A stretch of DNA of 64,000 nucleotides from Cornus controversa. Taxonomy: Eukaryota > Streptophyta > Magnoliopsida > Cornales > Cornaceae. Below, piece after piece: positions 24,455 to 37,638 of the stretch. The notes under the pieces were generated by a model. It was not told the origin of the DNA. It ran no database searches and was given only the letters and a program-made list of their open reading frames with translations. Location: positions 16,481,353 through 16,545,352 of the forward strand of contig CM048848.1 of NCBI GenBank assembly GCA_026545225.1, read 5' to 3'. Position numbers and translations under genes: made by a program. Each line of letters opens with the position of its first letter. Position 1 is the first letter of the stretch.

Positions 24455-25024
24455 TCTGCACAACTAAAAGAAACAAGTAGCACGCGATCGATGATTTTAA
24501 ACAAGTTTAGTTTGAGTTGTTCTGATTCAAAAACCCCATTCCTAGAGAAGTCGTGCCATAATCAGAATCGAACATTACTTTTTTCCAAATTAGACCATCA
24601 AAGTGTCCAAAAGAAATGACGACCATGTCAATCCGAACTTCATCACAACCGTATGTTGCTGTGTTCCAAATTTGACCGTTTGGACATCTAAAGGAAACAA
24701 TTAGCAAGCTACCAACGATTTTAAACTTGTTTCATTTGAGTTGTTTTGATTCGAAAACCCCATTGCAGGAGAACTCGTGCCATAATACGAATCGTACGTT
24801 GGTTTTTCAAAATGAAACCGTCAAAGCGCCCCAAAGAAACGACGAGCATGTCGATCCGATCTTCATCTAGTTTTGTTTGAGCCATTATGATTCGAAAGAG
24901 CAAGTCATTAGAGAAATCGTGCAACGTCACAACCGTATGGTCTTTTGTGACAGATTCTACTGTCTGAACATTTAACAGAAAGAGTTAGCACGCTATCAAT
25001 GATTTGAAATTGTTTCAGTTGGGT

Positions 25025-28000
25025 TGTTTTGATTTGAAATGCCCCATTCCTAGAGAAATTATCCCGTAATTAGAATCGTACATTGTTTTTTTTACCAAAT
25101 TAGACCGTCAAGACATCCAAAAGAAACGACGAGCATGTCAATCCGATCTTCATCCAAGTTTGTTTGAATTGTTATGAGTCAAAAAGAACAATTCCTTGCA
25201 AAAATCAAGCATGACCACAACCGTATGATGCTTTGTGCTAGAATTGACCGTCTGGATGTCCAGAAGAATAGAGAATGACAACAACGGTTTCGAACTTGTT
25301 TCGTTTGACTTGTTTTGGTTCGAAAAGTCCGAATCCAAGTGAAATCGTGCCATACTTAGAATAATACGTTGCTTTATTCAAAATTCGACTGTGAGGACAT
25401 CCTGAATCGAAAAGAGTAATTCCTTGCTGCACTCATGAATGATCACAACCGTATGGTGCTTTGTGCCAAATTCGACCATCTAGCCAACTAAAAGAAAAGT
25501 TTGTTTGAGTTGTTATGAGTCGAAAAGAACAATTCCTTGCAAAAATGAAGCACGACCATAACCGTATGGTGCTTTCTGCTAGAATTGACCGTTTGGATGT
25601 CCAGTAGAATAGAGAATGACAACAACGGTTTCGAACTTGTTTCGTTTGACTTTTTTTGATTCGAAAAGTCTGAATCCAAATGAAATCGTGCCATACTTAG
25701 AATAATACGTTGCTTTATTCGAAATTCGACTGTGAGGACATCCTGAATCGAAAAGACTAATTCCTTGCTGCACTCACGAATCATCACAACCGTATGGTGC
25801 TTTGTGCCAAATTCGACCATCTGCACAACTAAAAGAAACAAGTAGCACGCTATCGATGATTTTAAACAAGTTTAGTTTGAGTTGTTCTGATTCAAAAACC
25901 CCATTCCTAGAGAAGTCGTGCCATAATCAGAATCGAACATTACTTTTTTCCAAATTACACCATCAAAGTGTCCAAAAGAAATGACGACCACGTCAATCCG
26001 AACTTCATCACAACCGTATGGTGCTTTGTTCCAAATTCGACCGTTTGGACATCTAAAGGAAACAATTAGCAAGCTACCAACGATTTTAAACTTGTTTCAT
26101 TTGAGTTGTTTTGATTCGAAAACCCCATTGCAGGAGAACTCGTGCCATAATACGAATCGTACGTTGGTTTTTCAAAATGAAACCGTCAAAGCGCCCCAAA
26201 GAAACGACGAGCATGTCGATCCGATCTTCATCTAGTTTTGTTTGAGCCATTATGATTCGAAAGAGCAAGTCATTAGAGAAATCGTGCAACGTCACAACCG
26301 TATGGTCTTTTGTGACAGATTCTACTGTCTGAACATTTAACAGAAAGAGTTAGCACGCTATCAATGATTTGAAATTGTTTCAGTTGGGTTGTTTTGATTT
26401 GAAATGCCCCATTCCTAGAGAAATTATCCCGTAATTAGAATCGTACATTGTTTTTTTTACCAAATTAGACCGTCAAGACATCCAAAAGAAACGACGAGCA
26501 TGTCAATCCGATCTTCATCCAAGTTTGTTTGAATTGTTATGAGTCGAAAAGAACAATTCCTTGCAAAAATCAAGCATGACCACAACCGTATGATGCTTTG
26601 TGCTAGAATTGACCGTCTGGATGTCCAGAAGAATAGAGAATGACAACAACGGTTTCGAACTTGTTTCGTTTGACTTGTTTTGGTTCGAAAAGTCCGAATC
26701 CAAGTGAAATCGTGCCATACTTAGAATAATACGTTGCTTTATTCAAAATTCGACTGTGAGGACATCCTGAATCGAAAAGAGTAATTCCTTGCTGCACTCA
26801 TGAATGATCACAACCGTATGGTGCTTTGTGCCAAATTCGACCATCTAGCCAACTAAAAGAAAAGTTTGTTTGAGTTGTTATGAGTCGAAAAGAACAATTC
26901 CTTGCAAAAATGAAGCACGACCATAACCGTATGGTGCTTTGTGCTAGAATTGACCGTTTGGATGTCCAGTAGAATAGAGAATGACAACAACGGTTTCGAA
27001 CTTGTTTCGTTTGACTTTTTTTGATTCGAAAAGTCTGAATCCAAATGAAATCGTGCCATACTTAGAATAATACGTTGCTTTATTCGAAATTCGACTGTGA
27101 GGACATCCTGAATCGAAAAGACTAATTCCTTGCTGCACTCACGAATCATCACAACCGTATGGTGCTTTGTGCCAAATTCGACCATCTGCACAACTAAAAG
27201 AAACAAGTAGCACGCTATCGATGATTTTAAACAAGTTTAGTTTGAGTTGTTCTGATTCAAAAACCCCATTCCTAGAGAAGTCGTGCCATAATCAGAATCG
27301 AACATTACTTTTTTCCAAATTACACCATCAAAGTGTCCAAAAGAAATGACGACCACGTCAATCCGAACTTCATCACAACCGTATGGTGCTTTGTTCCAAA
27401 TTCGACCGTTTGGACATCTAAAGGAAACAATTAGCAAGCTACCAACGATTTTAAACTTGTTTCATTTGAGTTGTTTTGATTCGAAAACCCCATTGCAGGA
27501 GAACTCGTGCCATAATACGAATCGTACGTTGGTTTTTCAAAATGAAACCGTCAAAGCGCCCCAAAGAAACGACGAGCATGTCGATCCGATCTTCATCTAG
27601 TTTTGTTTGAGCCATTATGATTCGAAAGAGCAAGTCATTAGAGAAATCGTGCAACGTCACAACCGTATGGTCTTTTGTGACAGATTCTACTGTCTGAACA
27701 TTTAACAGAAAGAGTTAGCACGCTATCAATGATTTGAAATTGTTTCAGTTGGGTTGTTTTGATTTGAAATGCCCCATTCCTAGAGAAATTATCCCGTAAT
27801 TAGAATCGTACATTGTTTTTTTTACCAAATTAGACCGTCAAGACATCCAAAAGAAACGACGAGCATGTCAATCCGATCTTCATCCAAGTTTGTTTGAATT
27901 GTTATGAGTCGAAAAGAACAATTCCTTGCAAAAATCAAGCATGACCACAACCGTATGATGCTTTGTGCTAGAATTGACCGTCTGGATGTCCAGAAGAATA

Positions 28001-29119
28001 GAGAATGACAACAACGGTTTCGAACTTGTTTCGTTTGACTTGTTTTGGTTCGAAAAGTCCGAATCCAAGTGAAATCGTGCCATACTTAGAATAATACGTT
28101 GCTTTATTCAAAATTCGACTGTGAGGACATCCTGAATCGAAAAGAGTAATTCCTTGCTGCACTCATGAATGATCACAACCGTATGGTGCTTTGTGCCAAA
28201 TTCGACCATCTAGCCAACTAAAAGAAAAGTTTGTTTGAGTTGTTATGAGTCGAAAAGAACAATTCCTTGCAAAAATGAAGCACGACCATAACCGTATGGT
28301 GCTTTCTGCTAGAATTGACCGTTTGGATGTCCAGTAGAATAGAGAATGACAACAACGGTTTCGAACTTGTTTCGTTTGACTTTTTTTGATTCGAAAAGTC
28401 TGAATCCAAGTGAAATCGTGCCATACTTAGAATAATACGTTGCTTTATTCGAAATTCGACTGTGAGGACATCCTGAATCGAAAAGACTAATTCCTTGCTG
28501 CACTCACGAATCATCACAACCGTATGGTGCTTTGTGCCAAATTCGACCATCTGCACAACTAAAAGAAACAAGTAGCACGCTATCGATGATTTTAAACAAG
28601 TTTAGTTTGAGTTGTTCTGATTCAAAAACCCCATTCCTAGAGAAGTCGTGCCATAATCAGAATCGAACATTACTTTTTTCCAAATTACACCATCAAAGTG
28701 TAAAAAAGAAATGACGACCACGTCAATCCGAACTTCATCACAACCGTATGGTGCTTTGTTCCAAATTCGACCGTTTGGACATCTAAAGGAAACAATTAGC
28801 AAGCTACCAACGATTTTAAGCTTGTTTCATTTGAGTTGTTCTGATTCGAAAACCCCATTACAGGAGAACTCGTGCCATAATACGAATCGTACGTTGGTTT
28901 TTCGAAATTAAACCGTCAAAGCGCCCCAAAGAAACGACGAGCATGTCGATCCGATCTTCATCTAGTTTTGTTTGAGCCATTATGATTCGAAAGAGCAAGT
29001 CATTAGAGAAATTGTGCAACGTCACAACCGTATGGTCTTTCGTGACAGATTCTGCTGTCTGAACATTTAGCAGAAACAGTTAGCACGCTATCTATGATTT
29101 GAAATTGTTTCACTTGGGT
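25025..29119. repeat. Three consecutive 1365 bp HOR units
   Basis: Units at 25025, 26390 and 27755 are exactly 1365 bp apart and nearly identical. They share TTTTGGTTCGAAAAG in the first C block and AAGCACGACCATAACC in the second B. This is the only place in the window where the long class forms a homogeneous run rather than alternating with the short class. Confidence 0.9.
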
Positions 29120-32100
29120 TGTTTTGATTTGAAATGCCCCATTCCTTGAGAAATTATCCCGTAATTAGAATCGTACACTGTTTTTCTACAAATTTGGACC
29201 GTCAAGACATCCGAAAGAAACGACGAGCATGTCAATCCGATCTTCATCCAAGTTTGTTTGAGTTATTCTGAGTCGAAAAGAACAATTTTTTCAAAAATCA
29301 AGCATGACCACAACCGTATGATGCTTTGTGCTAGAATTGACCGTCTGAATGTCCAGAAGAACAGATAATGACAACAACGGTTTCGAACTTGTTTCGTTTG
29401 ACTTATTTTGATTAGAAAAGTCCGAATCCAAGTGCAATCGTGACATACTTAGAATAATACGTTGCTTTATGCGAAATTCGACCGTGAGGACATCCTGAAT
29501 TGAAAAGAGTAATTCCTTGCTGCACTCACGAAAGATCACAACCATATGGTGCTTTGTGCCAAATTCGACCATCTGCACAACTAAAAGAAACAAGTAGCAC
29601 GCGATCGATGATTTTAAACAAGTTTAGTTTGAGTTGTTCTGATTCAAAAACCCCATTCCTAGAGAAGTCGTGCCATAATCAGAATCGAACATTACTTTTT
29701 TCCAAATTAGACCATCAAAGTGTCCAAAAGAAATGACGACCATGTCAATCCGAACTTCGTCACAACCGTATGGTGCTTTGTTCCAAATTCGACCGTTTGG
29801 ACATCTAAAGGAAACAATTAGCAAGCTACCAACGATTTTAAGCTTGTTTCATTTGAGTTGTTCTGATTCGAAAACCCCATTACAGGAGAACTCGTGCCAT
29901 AATACGAATCGTACGTTGGTTTTTCGAAATTAAACCGTCAAAGCGCCCCAAAGAAACGACGAGCATGTCGATCCGATCTTCATCTAGTTTTGTTTGAGCC
30001 ATTATGATTCGAAAGAGCAAGTCATTAGAGAAATTGTGCAACGTCACAACCGTATGGTCTTTCGTGACAGATTCTGCTGTCTGAACATTTAGCAAAAATA
30101 GTTAGCACGCTATCTATGATTTGAAATTGTTTCACTTGGGTTGTTTTGATTTGAAATGCCCCATTCCTTGAGAGATTATCCCGTAATTAGAATCGTACAC
30201 TGTTTTTCTACAAATTTGGACCGTCAAGACATCCGAAAGAAACGACGAGCATGTCAATCCGATCTTCATCCAAGTTTGTTTGAGTTATTCTGAGTCGAAA
30301 AGAACAATTTTTTCAAAAATCAAGCATGACCACAACCGTATGATGCTTTGTGCTAGAATTGACCGTCTGAATGTCCAGAAGAACAGAGAATGACAACAAC
30401 GGTTTCGAACTTGTTTCTTTTGACTTATTTTGATTAGAAAAGTCCGAATCCAAGTGCAATCGTGACATACTTAGAATAATACGTTGCTTTATGCGAAATT
30501 CGACCGTGAGGACATCCTGAATTGAAAAGAGTAATTCCTTGCTGCACTCACGAAAGATCACAACCATATGGTGCTTTGTGCCAAATTCGACCATCTGCAC
30601 AACTAAAAGAAACAAGTAGCACGCGATCGATGATTTTAAACAAGTTTAGTTTGAGTTGTTCTGATTCAAAAACCCCATTCCTAGAGAAGTCGTGCCATAA
30701 TCAGAATCGAACATTACTTTTTTCCAAATTAGACCATCAAAGTGTCCAAAAGAAATGACGACCATGTCAATCCGAACTTCGTCACAACCGTATGGTGCTT
30801 TGTTCCAAATTCGACCGTTTGGACATCTAAAGAAAATAATTAGCATGCTACCAACGATTTTAAACTTGTTTCATTTGAGTTGTTTTGATTCGAAAACCCC
30901 ATTGCAGGAGAACTCGTGCCATAATACGAATCGTACGTTGCTTTTTTCGAAATTAAACCGTCAAAGCGTCCCAGAGAAACGACGAGCATGTCAATCCGAT
31001 CTTCATCTAGTTTTGTTTGGGCCATTATGATTCGAAAGAGCAAGTCAATAGAGAAATCGTGCAACGTCACAACTGTATGGTCTTTTGTGACAGACTCTAC
31101 AGTCTGAACATTTAACAGAAACAATTAGCACGTTATCAATGATTTGAAATTGTTTCCCTTGGGTTGTTTTGATTTGAAATGCCCCGTTCCTAGAGAAATT
31201 ATCCCGTAATTAGAATCGTACATTGCTTTTTACCAAATTGGACCGTCAAGACATACAAAAGAAACGACGAGCATGTCAATCCGATCTTCATCCAAGTTTG
31301 TTTGAGTTGTTCTGAGTCGAAAAGAACAATTCCTTTCAAAAATCAACCATGCCACAACCGTATGATGCTTAGTGCTAGAATTAACCGTCTGGATGTCCAG
31401 AAGAATAGAGAATGACAACAATGGTTTCGAACTTGTTTCATTTGTCTTGTTTTGATTAGAAAAGTCCGAATCCAAGTGCAATCGTGCCATACTTAGAATA
31501 ATACGTTGCTTTATCCGAAATTCGACCGTGAGGACATCCTGAATTGAAAAGAGTAATTCCTTGCTGCACTCACGAAAGATCACAACCATATGGTGCTTTG
31601 TGCCAAATTCGACCATCTGCACAACTAAAAGAAACAAGTAGCACGCGATCGATGATTTTAAACAAGTTTAGTTTGAGTTGTTCTGATTCAAAAACCCCAT
31701 TCCTAGAGAAGTCGTGCCATAATCAGAATCGAACATTACTTTTTTCCAAATTAGACCATCAAAGTGTCCAAAAGAAATGACGACCATGTCAATCCGAACT
31801 TCATCACAACCGTATGTTGCTGTGTTCCAAATTCGACCGTTTGGACATCTAAAGGAAACAATTAGCAAGCTACCAACGATTTTAAACTTGTTTCATTTGA
31901 GTTGTTTTGATTCGAAAACCCCATTGCAGGAGAACTCGTGCCATAATACGAATCGTACGTTGGTTTTTCAAAATGAAACCGTCAAAGCGCCCCAAAGAAA
32001 CGACGAGCATGTTGATCCGATCTTCATCTAGTTTTGTTTGAGCCATTATGATTCGAAAGAGCAAGTCATTAGAGAAATCGTGCAACGTCACAACCGTATG

Positions 32101-34887
32101 GTCTTTTGTGACAGATTCTACTGTCTGAACATTTAACAGAAAGAGTTAGCACGCTATCAATGATTTGAAATTGTTTCAGTTGGGTTGTTTTGATTTGAAA
32201 TGCCCCATTCCTAGAGAAATTATCCCGTAATTAGAATCGTACATTGTTTTTTTTACCAAATTAGACCGTCAAGACATCCAAAAGAAACGACGAGCATGTC
32301 AATCCGATCTTCATCCAAGTTTGTTTGAATTGTTATGAGTCGAAAAGAACAATTCCTTGCAAAAATCAAGCATGACCACAACCGTATGATGCTTTGTGCT
32401 AGAATTGACCGTCTGGATGTCCAGAAGAATAGAGAATGACAACAACGGTTTCGAACTTGTTTCGTTTGACTTGTTTTGGTTCGAAAAGTCCGAATCCAAG
32501 TGAAATCGTGCCATACTTAGAATAATACGTTGCTTTATTCAAAATTCGACTGTGAGGACATCCTGAATCGAAAAGAGTAATTCCTTGCTGCACTCATGAA
32601 TGATCACAACCGTATGGTGCTTTGTGCCAAATTCGACCATCTAGCCAACTAAAAGAAAAGTTTGTTTGAGTTGTTATGAGTCGAAAAGAACAATTCCTTG
32701 CAAAAATGAAGCACGACCATAACCGTATGGTGCTTTGTGCTAGAATTGACCGTTTGGATGTCCAGTAGAATAGAGAATGACAACAACGGTTTCGAACTTG
32801 TTTCGTTTGACTTTTTTTGATTCGAAAAGTCTGAATCCAAATGAAATCGTGCCATACTTAGAATAATACGTTGCTTTATTCGAAATTCGACTGTGAGGAC
32901 ATCCTGAATCGAAAAGACTAATTCCTTGCTGCACTCACGAATCATCACAACCGTATGGTGCTTTGTGCCAAATTCGACCATCTGCACAACTAAAAGAAAC
33001 AAGTAGCACGCTATCGATGATTTTAAACAAGTTTAGTTTGAGTTGTTCTGATTCAAAAACCCCATTCCTAGAGAAGTCGTGCCATAATCAGAATCGAACA
33101 TTACTTTTTTCCAAATTACACCATCAAAGTGTCCAAAAGAAATGACGACCACGTCAATCCGAACTTCATCACAACCGTATGGTGCTTTGTTCCAAATTCG
33201 ACCGTTTGGACATCTAAAGGAAACAATTAGCAAGCTACCAACGATTTTAAGCTTGTTTCATTTGAGTTGTTCTGATTCGAAAACCCCATTACAGGAGAAC
33301 TCGTGCCATAATACGAATCGTACGTTGGTTTTTCGAAATTAAACCGTCAAAGCGCCCCAAAGAAACGACGAGCATGTCGATCCGATCTTCATCTAGTTTT
33401 GTTTGAGCCATTATGATTCGAAAGAGCAAGTCATTAGAGAAATTGTGCAACGTCACAACCGTATGGTCTTTCGTGACAGATTCTGCTGTCTGAACATTTA
33501 GCAAAAACAGTTAGCACGCTATCTATGATTTGAAATTGTTTCACTTGGGTTGTTTTGATTTGAAATGCCCCATTCCTTGAGAGATTATCCCGTAATTAGA
33601 ATCGTACACTGTTTTTCTACAAATTTGGACCGTCAAGACATCCGAAAGAAACGACGAGCATGTCAATCCGATCTTCATCCAAGTTTGTTTGAGTTATTCT
33701 GAGTCGAAAAGAACAATTTTTTCAAAAATCAAGCATGACCACAACCGTATGATGCTTTGTGCTAGAATTGACCGTCTGAATATCCAGAAGAACAGAGAAT
33801 GACAACAACGGTTTCGAACTTGTTTCGTTTGACTTATTTTGATTAGAAAAGTCCGAATCCAAGTGCAATCGTGACATACTTAGAATAATACGTTGCTTTA
33901 TGCGAAATTCGACCGTGAGGACATCCTGAATTGAAAAGAGTAATTCCTTGCTGCACTCACGAATCATCACAACCGTATGGTGCTTTGTGCCAAATTCGAC
34001 CATCTGCACAACTAAAAGAAACAAGTAGCACGCTATCGATGATTTTAAACAAGTTTAGTTTGAGTTGTTCTGATTCAAAAACCCCATTCCTAGAGAAGTC
34101 GTGCCATAATCAGAATCGAACATTACTTTTTTCCAAATTAGACCATCAAAGTGTCCAAAAGAAATGACGACCATGTCAATCCGAACTTCGTCACAACCGT
34201 ATGGTGCTTTGTTCCAAATTCGACCGTTTGGACATCTAAAGGAAACAATTAGCAAGCTACCAACGATTTTAAGCTTGTTTCATTTGAGTTGTTCTGATTC
34301 GAAAACCCCATTACAGGAGAACTCGTGCCATAATACGAATCGTACGTTGGTTTTTCGAAATTAAACCGTCAAAGCGCCCCAAAGAAACGACGAGCATGTC
34401 GATCCGATCTTCATCTAGTTTTGTTTGAGCCATTATGATTCGAAAGAGCAAGTCATTAGAGAAATTGTGCAACGTCACAACCGTATGGTCTTTCGTGACA
34501 GATTCTGCTGTCTGAACATTTAGCAAAAATAGTTAGCACGCTATCTATGATTTGAAATTGTTTCACTTGGGTTGTTTTGATTTGAAATGCCCCATTCCTT
34601 GAGAGATTATCCCGTAATTAGAATCGTACACTGTTTTTCTACAAATTTGGACCGTCAAGACATCCGAAAGAAACGACGAGCATGTCAATCCGATCTTCAT
34701 CCAAGTTTGTTTGAGTTATTCTGAGTCGAAAAGAACAATTTTTTCAAAAATCAAGCATGACCACAACCGTATGATGCTTTGTGCTAGAATTGACCGTCTG
34801 AATGTCCAGAAGAACGGAGAATGACAACAACGGTTTCGAACTTGTTTCTTTTGACTTATTTTGATTAGAAAAGTCCGAATCCAAGTG

Positions 34888-35225
34888 TAATCGTGCCATA
34901 CTTAGAATTATACGTGCTTTATGCTAAATTCGACCGTGAGGACATCCTGAATCGAAAAGAGTAATTGCATGCTGCACTCATGAATAATCACAACCGTATG
35001 GTCGTTTATGCCAAACTCGACCATCTGGCCAACTAAAAGAGACAATTAGCCAGCTATCGACGATTTTTAACAAGTTTAGTTTGAGTTGTTCGGATACAAA
35101 AATCCCATTCCTGGAGAAGTCGTGCCATAATCAGAATCGTACGTTGCTTTTGTCCAAATTAGACCATCAAAGCGTCCAAAAGAAATGACCACCATATAAA
35201 TCCGATCTTCATCACAACCGTATGG
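34888..35225. repeat. Relic patch of divergent satellite (blocks C-D-E)
   Basis: Within the otherwise near-identical unit 34573-35594, this stretch carries many private changes, such as GCATGCTGCACTCATGAATAATC and CGGATACAAAAATCCC. It resembles the divergent island, for example the AATAATCACAACCG and CATCTGGCCAACTAAAAG forms near 8965-9020. Both flanks return to the common sequence abruptly. It is either an unhomogenised remnant or a patch converted from an old copy. Confidence 0.8.
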
Positions 35226-37638
35226 TGCTTTGTTCCAAATTCGACCGTTTGGACATCTAAAGAAAATAATTAGCATGCTACCAACGATTTTAAACTTGTT
35301 TCATTTGAGTTGTTTTGATTCGAAAACCCCATTGCAGGAGAACTCGTGCCATAATACGAATCGTACGTTGCTTTTTTCGAAATTAAACCGTCAAAGCGTC
35401 CCAGAGAAACGACGAGCATGTCAATCCGATCTTCATCTAGTTTTGTTTGGGCCATTATGATTCGAAAGAGCAAGTCAATAGAGAAATCGTGCAACGTCAC
35501 AACTGTATGGTCTTTTGTGACAGACTCTACAGTCTGAACATTTAACAGAAACAATTAGCACGTTATCAATGATTTGAAATTGTTTCCCTTGGGTTGTTTT
35601 GATTTGAAATGCCCCGTTCCTAGAGAAATTATCCCGTAATTAGAATCGTACATTGCTTTTTACCAAATTGGACCGTCAAGACATCCAAAAGAAACGACGA
35701 GCATGTCAATCCGATCTTCATCCAAGTTTGTTTGAGTTGTTCTGAGTCGAAAAGAACAATTCCTTTCAAAAATCAACCATGCCACAACCGTATGATGCTT
35801 AGTGCTAGAATTAACCGTCTGGATGTCCAGAAGAATAGAGAATGACAACAACGGTTTCGAACTTGTTTCGTTTGACTTGTTTTGATTAGAAAAGTCCGAA
35901 TCCAAGTGCAATCGTGCCATACTTAGAATAATACGTTGCTTTATGCGAAATTCGACCGTGAGGACATCCTGAATTGAAAAGAGTAATTCCTTGCTGCACT
36001 CACGAACGATCACAACCATATGGTGCTTTGTGCCAAATTCGACCATCTGCACAACTAAAAGAAACAAGTAGCACGCGATCGATGATTTTAAACAAGTTTA
36101 GTTTGAGTTGTTCTGATTCAAAAACCCCATTCCTAGAGAAGTCGTGCCATAATCAGAATCGAACATTACTTTTTTCCAAATTAGACCATCAAAGTGTCCA
36201 AAAGAAATGACGACCATGTCAATCCGAACTTCATCACAACCGTATGTTGCTGTGTTCCAAATTAGACCGTTTGGACATCTAAAGGAAACAATTAGCAAGC
36301 TACCAACGGTTTTAAACTTGTTTCATTTGAGTTGTTTTGATTCGAAAACCCCATTGCAGGAGAACTCGTGCCATAATACGAATCGTACGTTGGTTTTTCA
36401 AAATGAAACCGTCAAAGCGCCCCAAAGAAACGACGAGCATGTCGATCCGATCTTCATCTAGTTTTGTTTGAGCCATTATGATTCGAAAGAGCAAGTCATT
36501 AGAGAAATCGTGCAACGTCACAACCGTATGGTCTTTTGTGACAGATTCTACTGTCTGAACATTTAACAGAAAGAGTTAGCACGCTATCAATGATTTGAAA
36601 TTGTTTCACTTGGGTTGTTTTGATTTGAAATGCCCCATTCCTTGAGAAATTATCCCGTAATTAGAATCGTACACTGTTTTTCTACAAAATTGGACCGTCA
36701 AGACATCCGAAAGAAACGACGAGCATGTCAATCCGATCTTCATCCAAGTTTGTTTGAGTTATTCTGAGTCGAAAAGAACAATTTTTTCAAAAATCAAGCA
36801 TGACCACAACCGTATGATGCTTTGTGCTAGAATTGACCGTCTGGATGTCCAGAAGAACAGAGAATGACAACAACGGTTTCGAACTTGTTTCGTTTGACTT
36901 ATTTTGATTAGAAAAGTCCGAATCCAAGTGCAATCGTGACATACTTAGAATAATACGTTGCTTTATGCGAAATTCGACCGTGAGGACATCCTGAATTGAA
37001 AAGAGTAATTCCTTGCTGCACTCATGAAAGATCACAACCATATGGTGCTTTGTGCCAAATTCGACCATCTGCACAACTAAAAGAAACAAGTAGCACGCGA
37101 TCGATGATTTTAAACAAGTTTAGTTTGAGTTGTTCTGATTCAAAAACCCCATTCCTAGAGAAGTCGTGCCATAATCAGAATCGAACATTACTTTTTTCCA
37201 AATTAGACCATCAAAGTGTCCAAAAGAAATGACGACCATGTCAATCCGAACTTCGTCACAACCGTATGGTGCTTTGTTCCAAATTCGACCGTTTGAACAT
37301 CTAAAGAAAATAATTAGCATGCTACCAACGATTTTAAACTTGTTTCATTTGAGTTGTTTTGATTCGAAAACTGCATTGCAGGAGAACTCGTGCCATAATA
37401 CGAATCGTACGTTGCTTTTTTCGAAATTAAACCGTCAAAGCGTCCCAGAGAAACGACGAGCATGTCAATCCGATCTTCATCTAGTTTTGTTTGGGCCATT
37501 ATGATTCGAAAGAGCAAGTCAATAGAGAAATCGTGCAACGTCACAACTGTATGGTCTTTTGTGACAGACTCTACAGTCTGAACATTTAACAGAAACAATT
37601 AGCACGTTATCAATGATTTGAAATTGTTTCCCTTGGGT

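Noticed and set aside
31230-31637. 135-codon minus-strand open frame (and its twin at 35660-36067)
   Set aside because: The extra length comes from a 1 bp deletion in a satellite unit that joins two frames. It is not conserved in other units.
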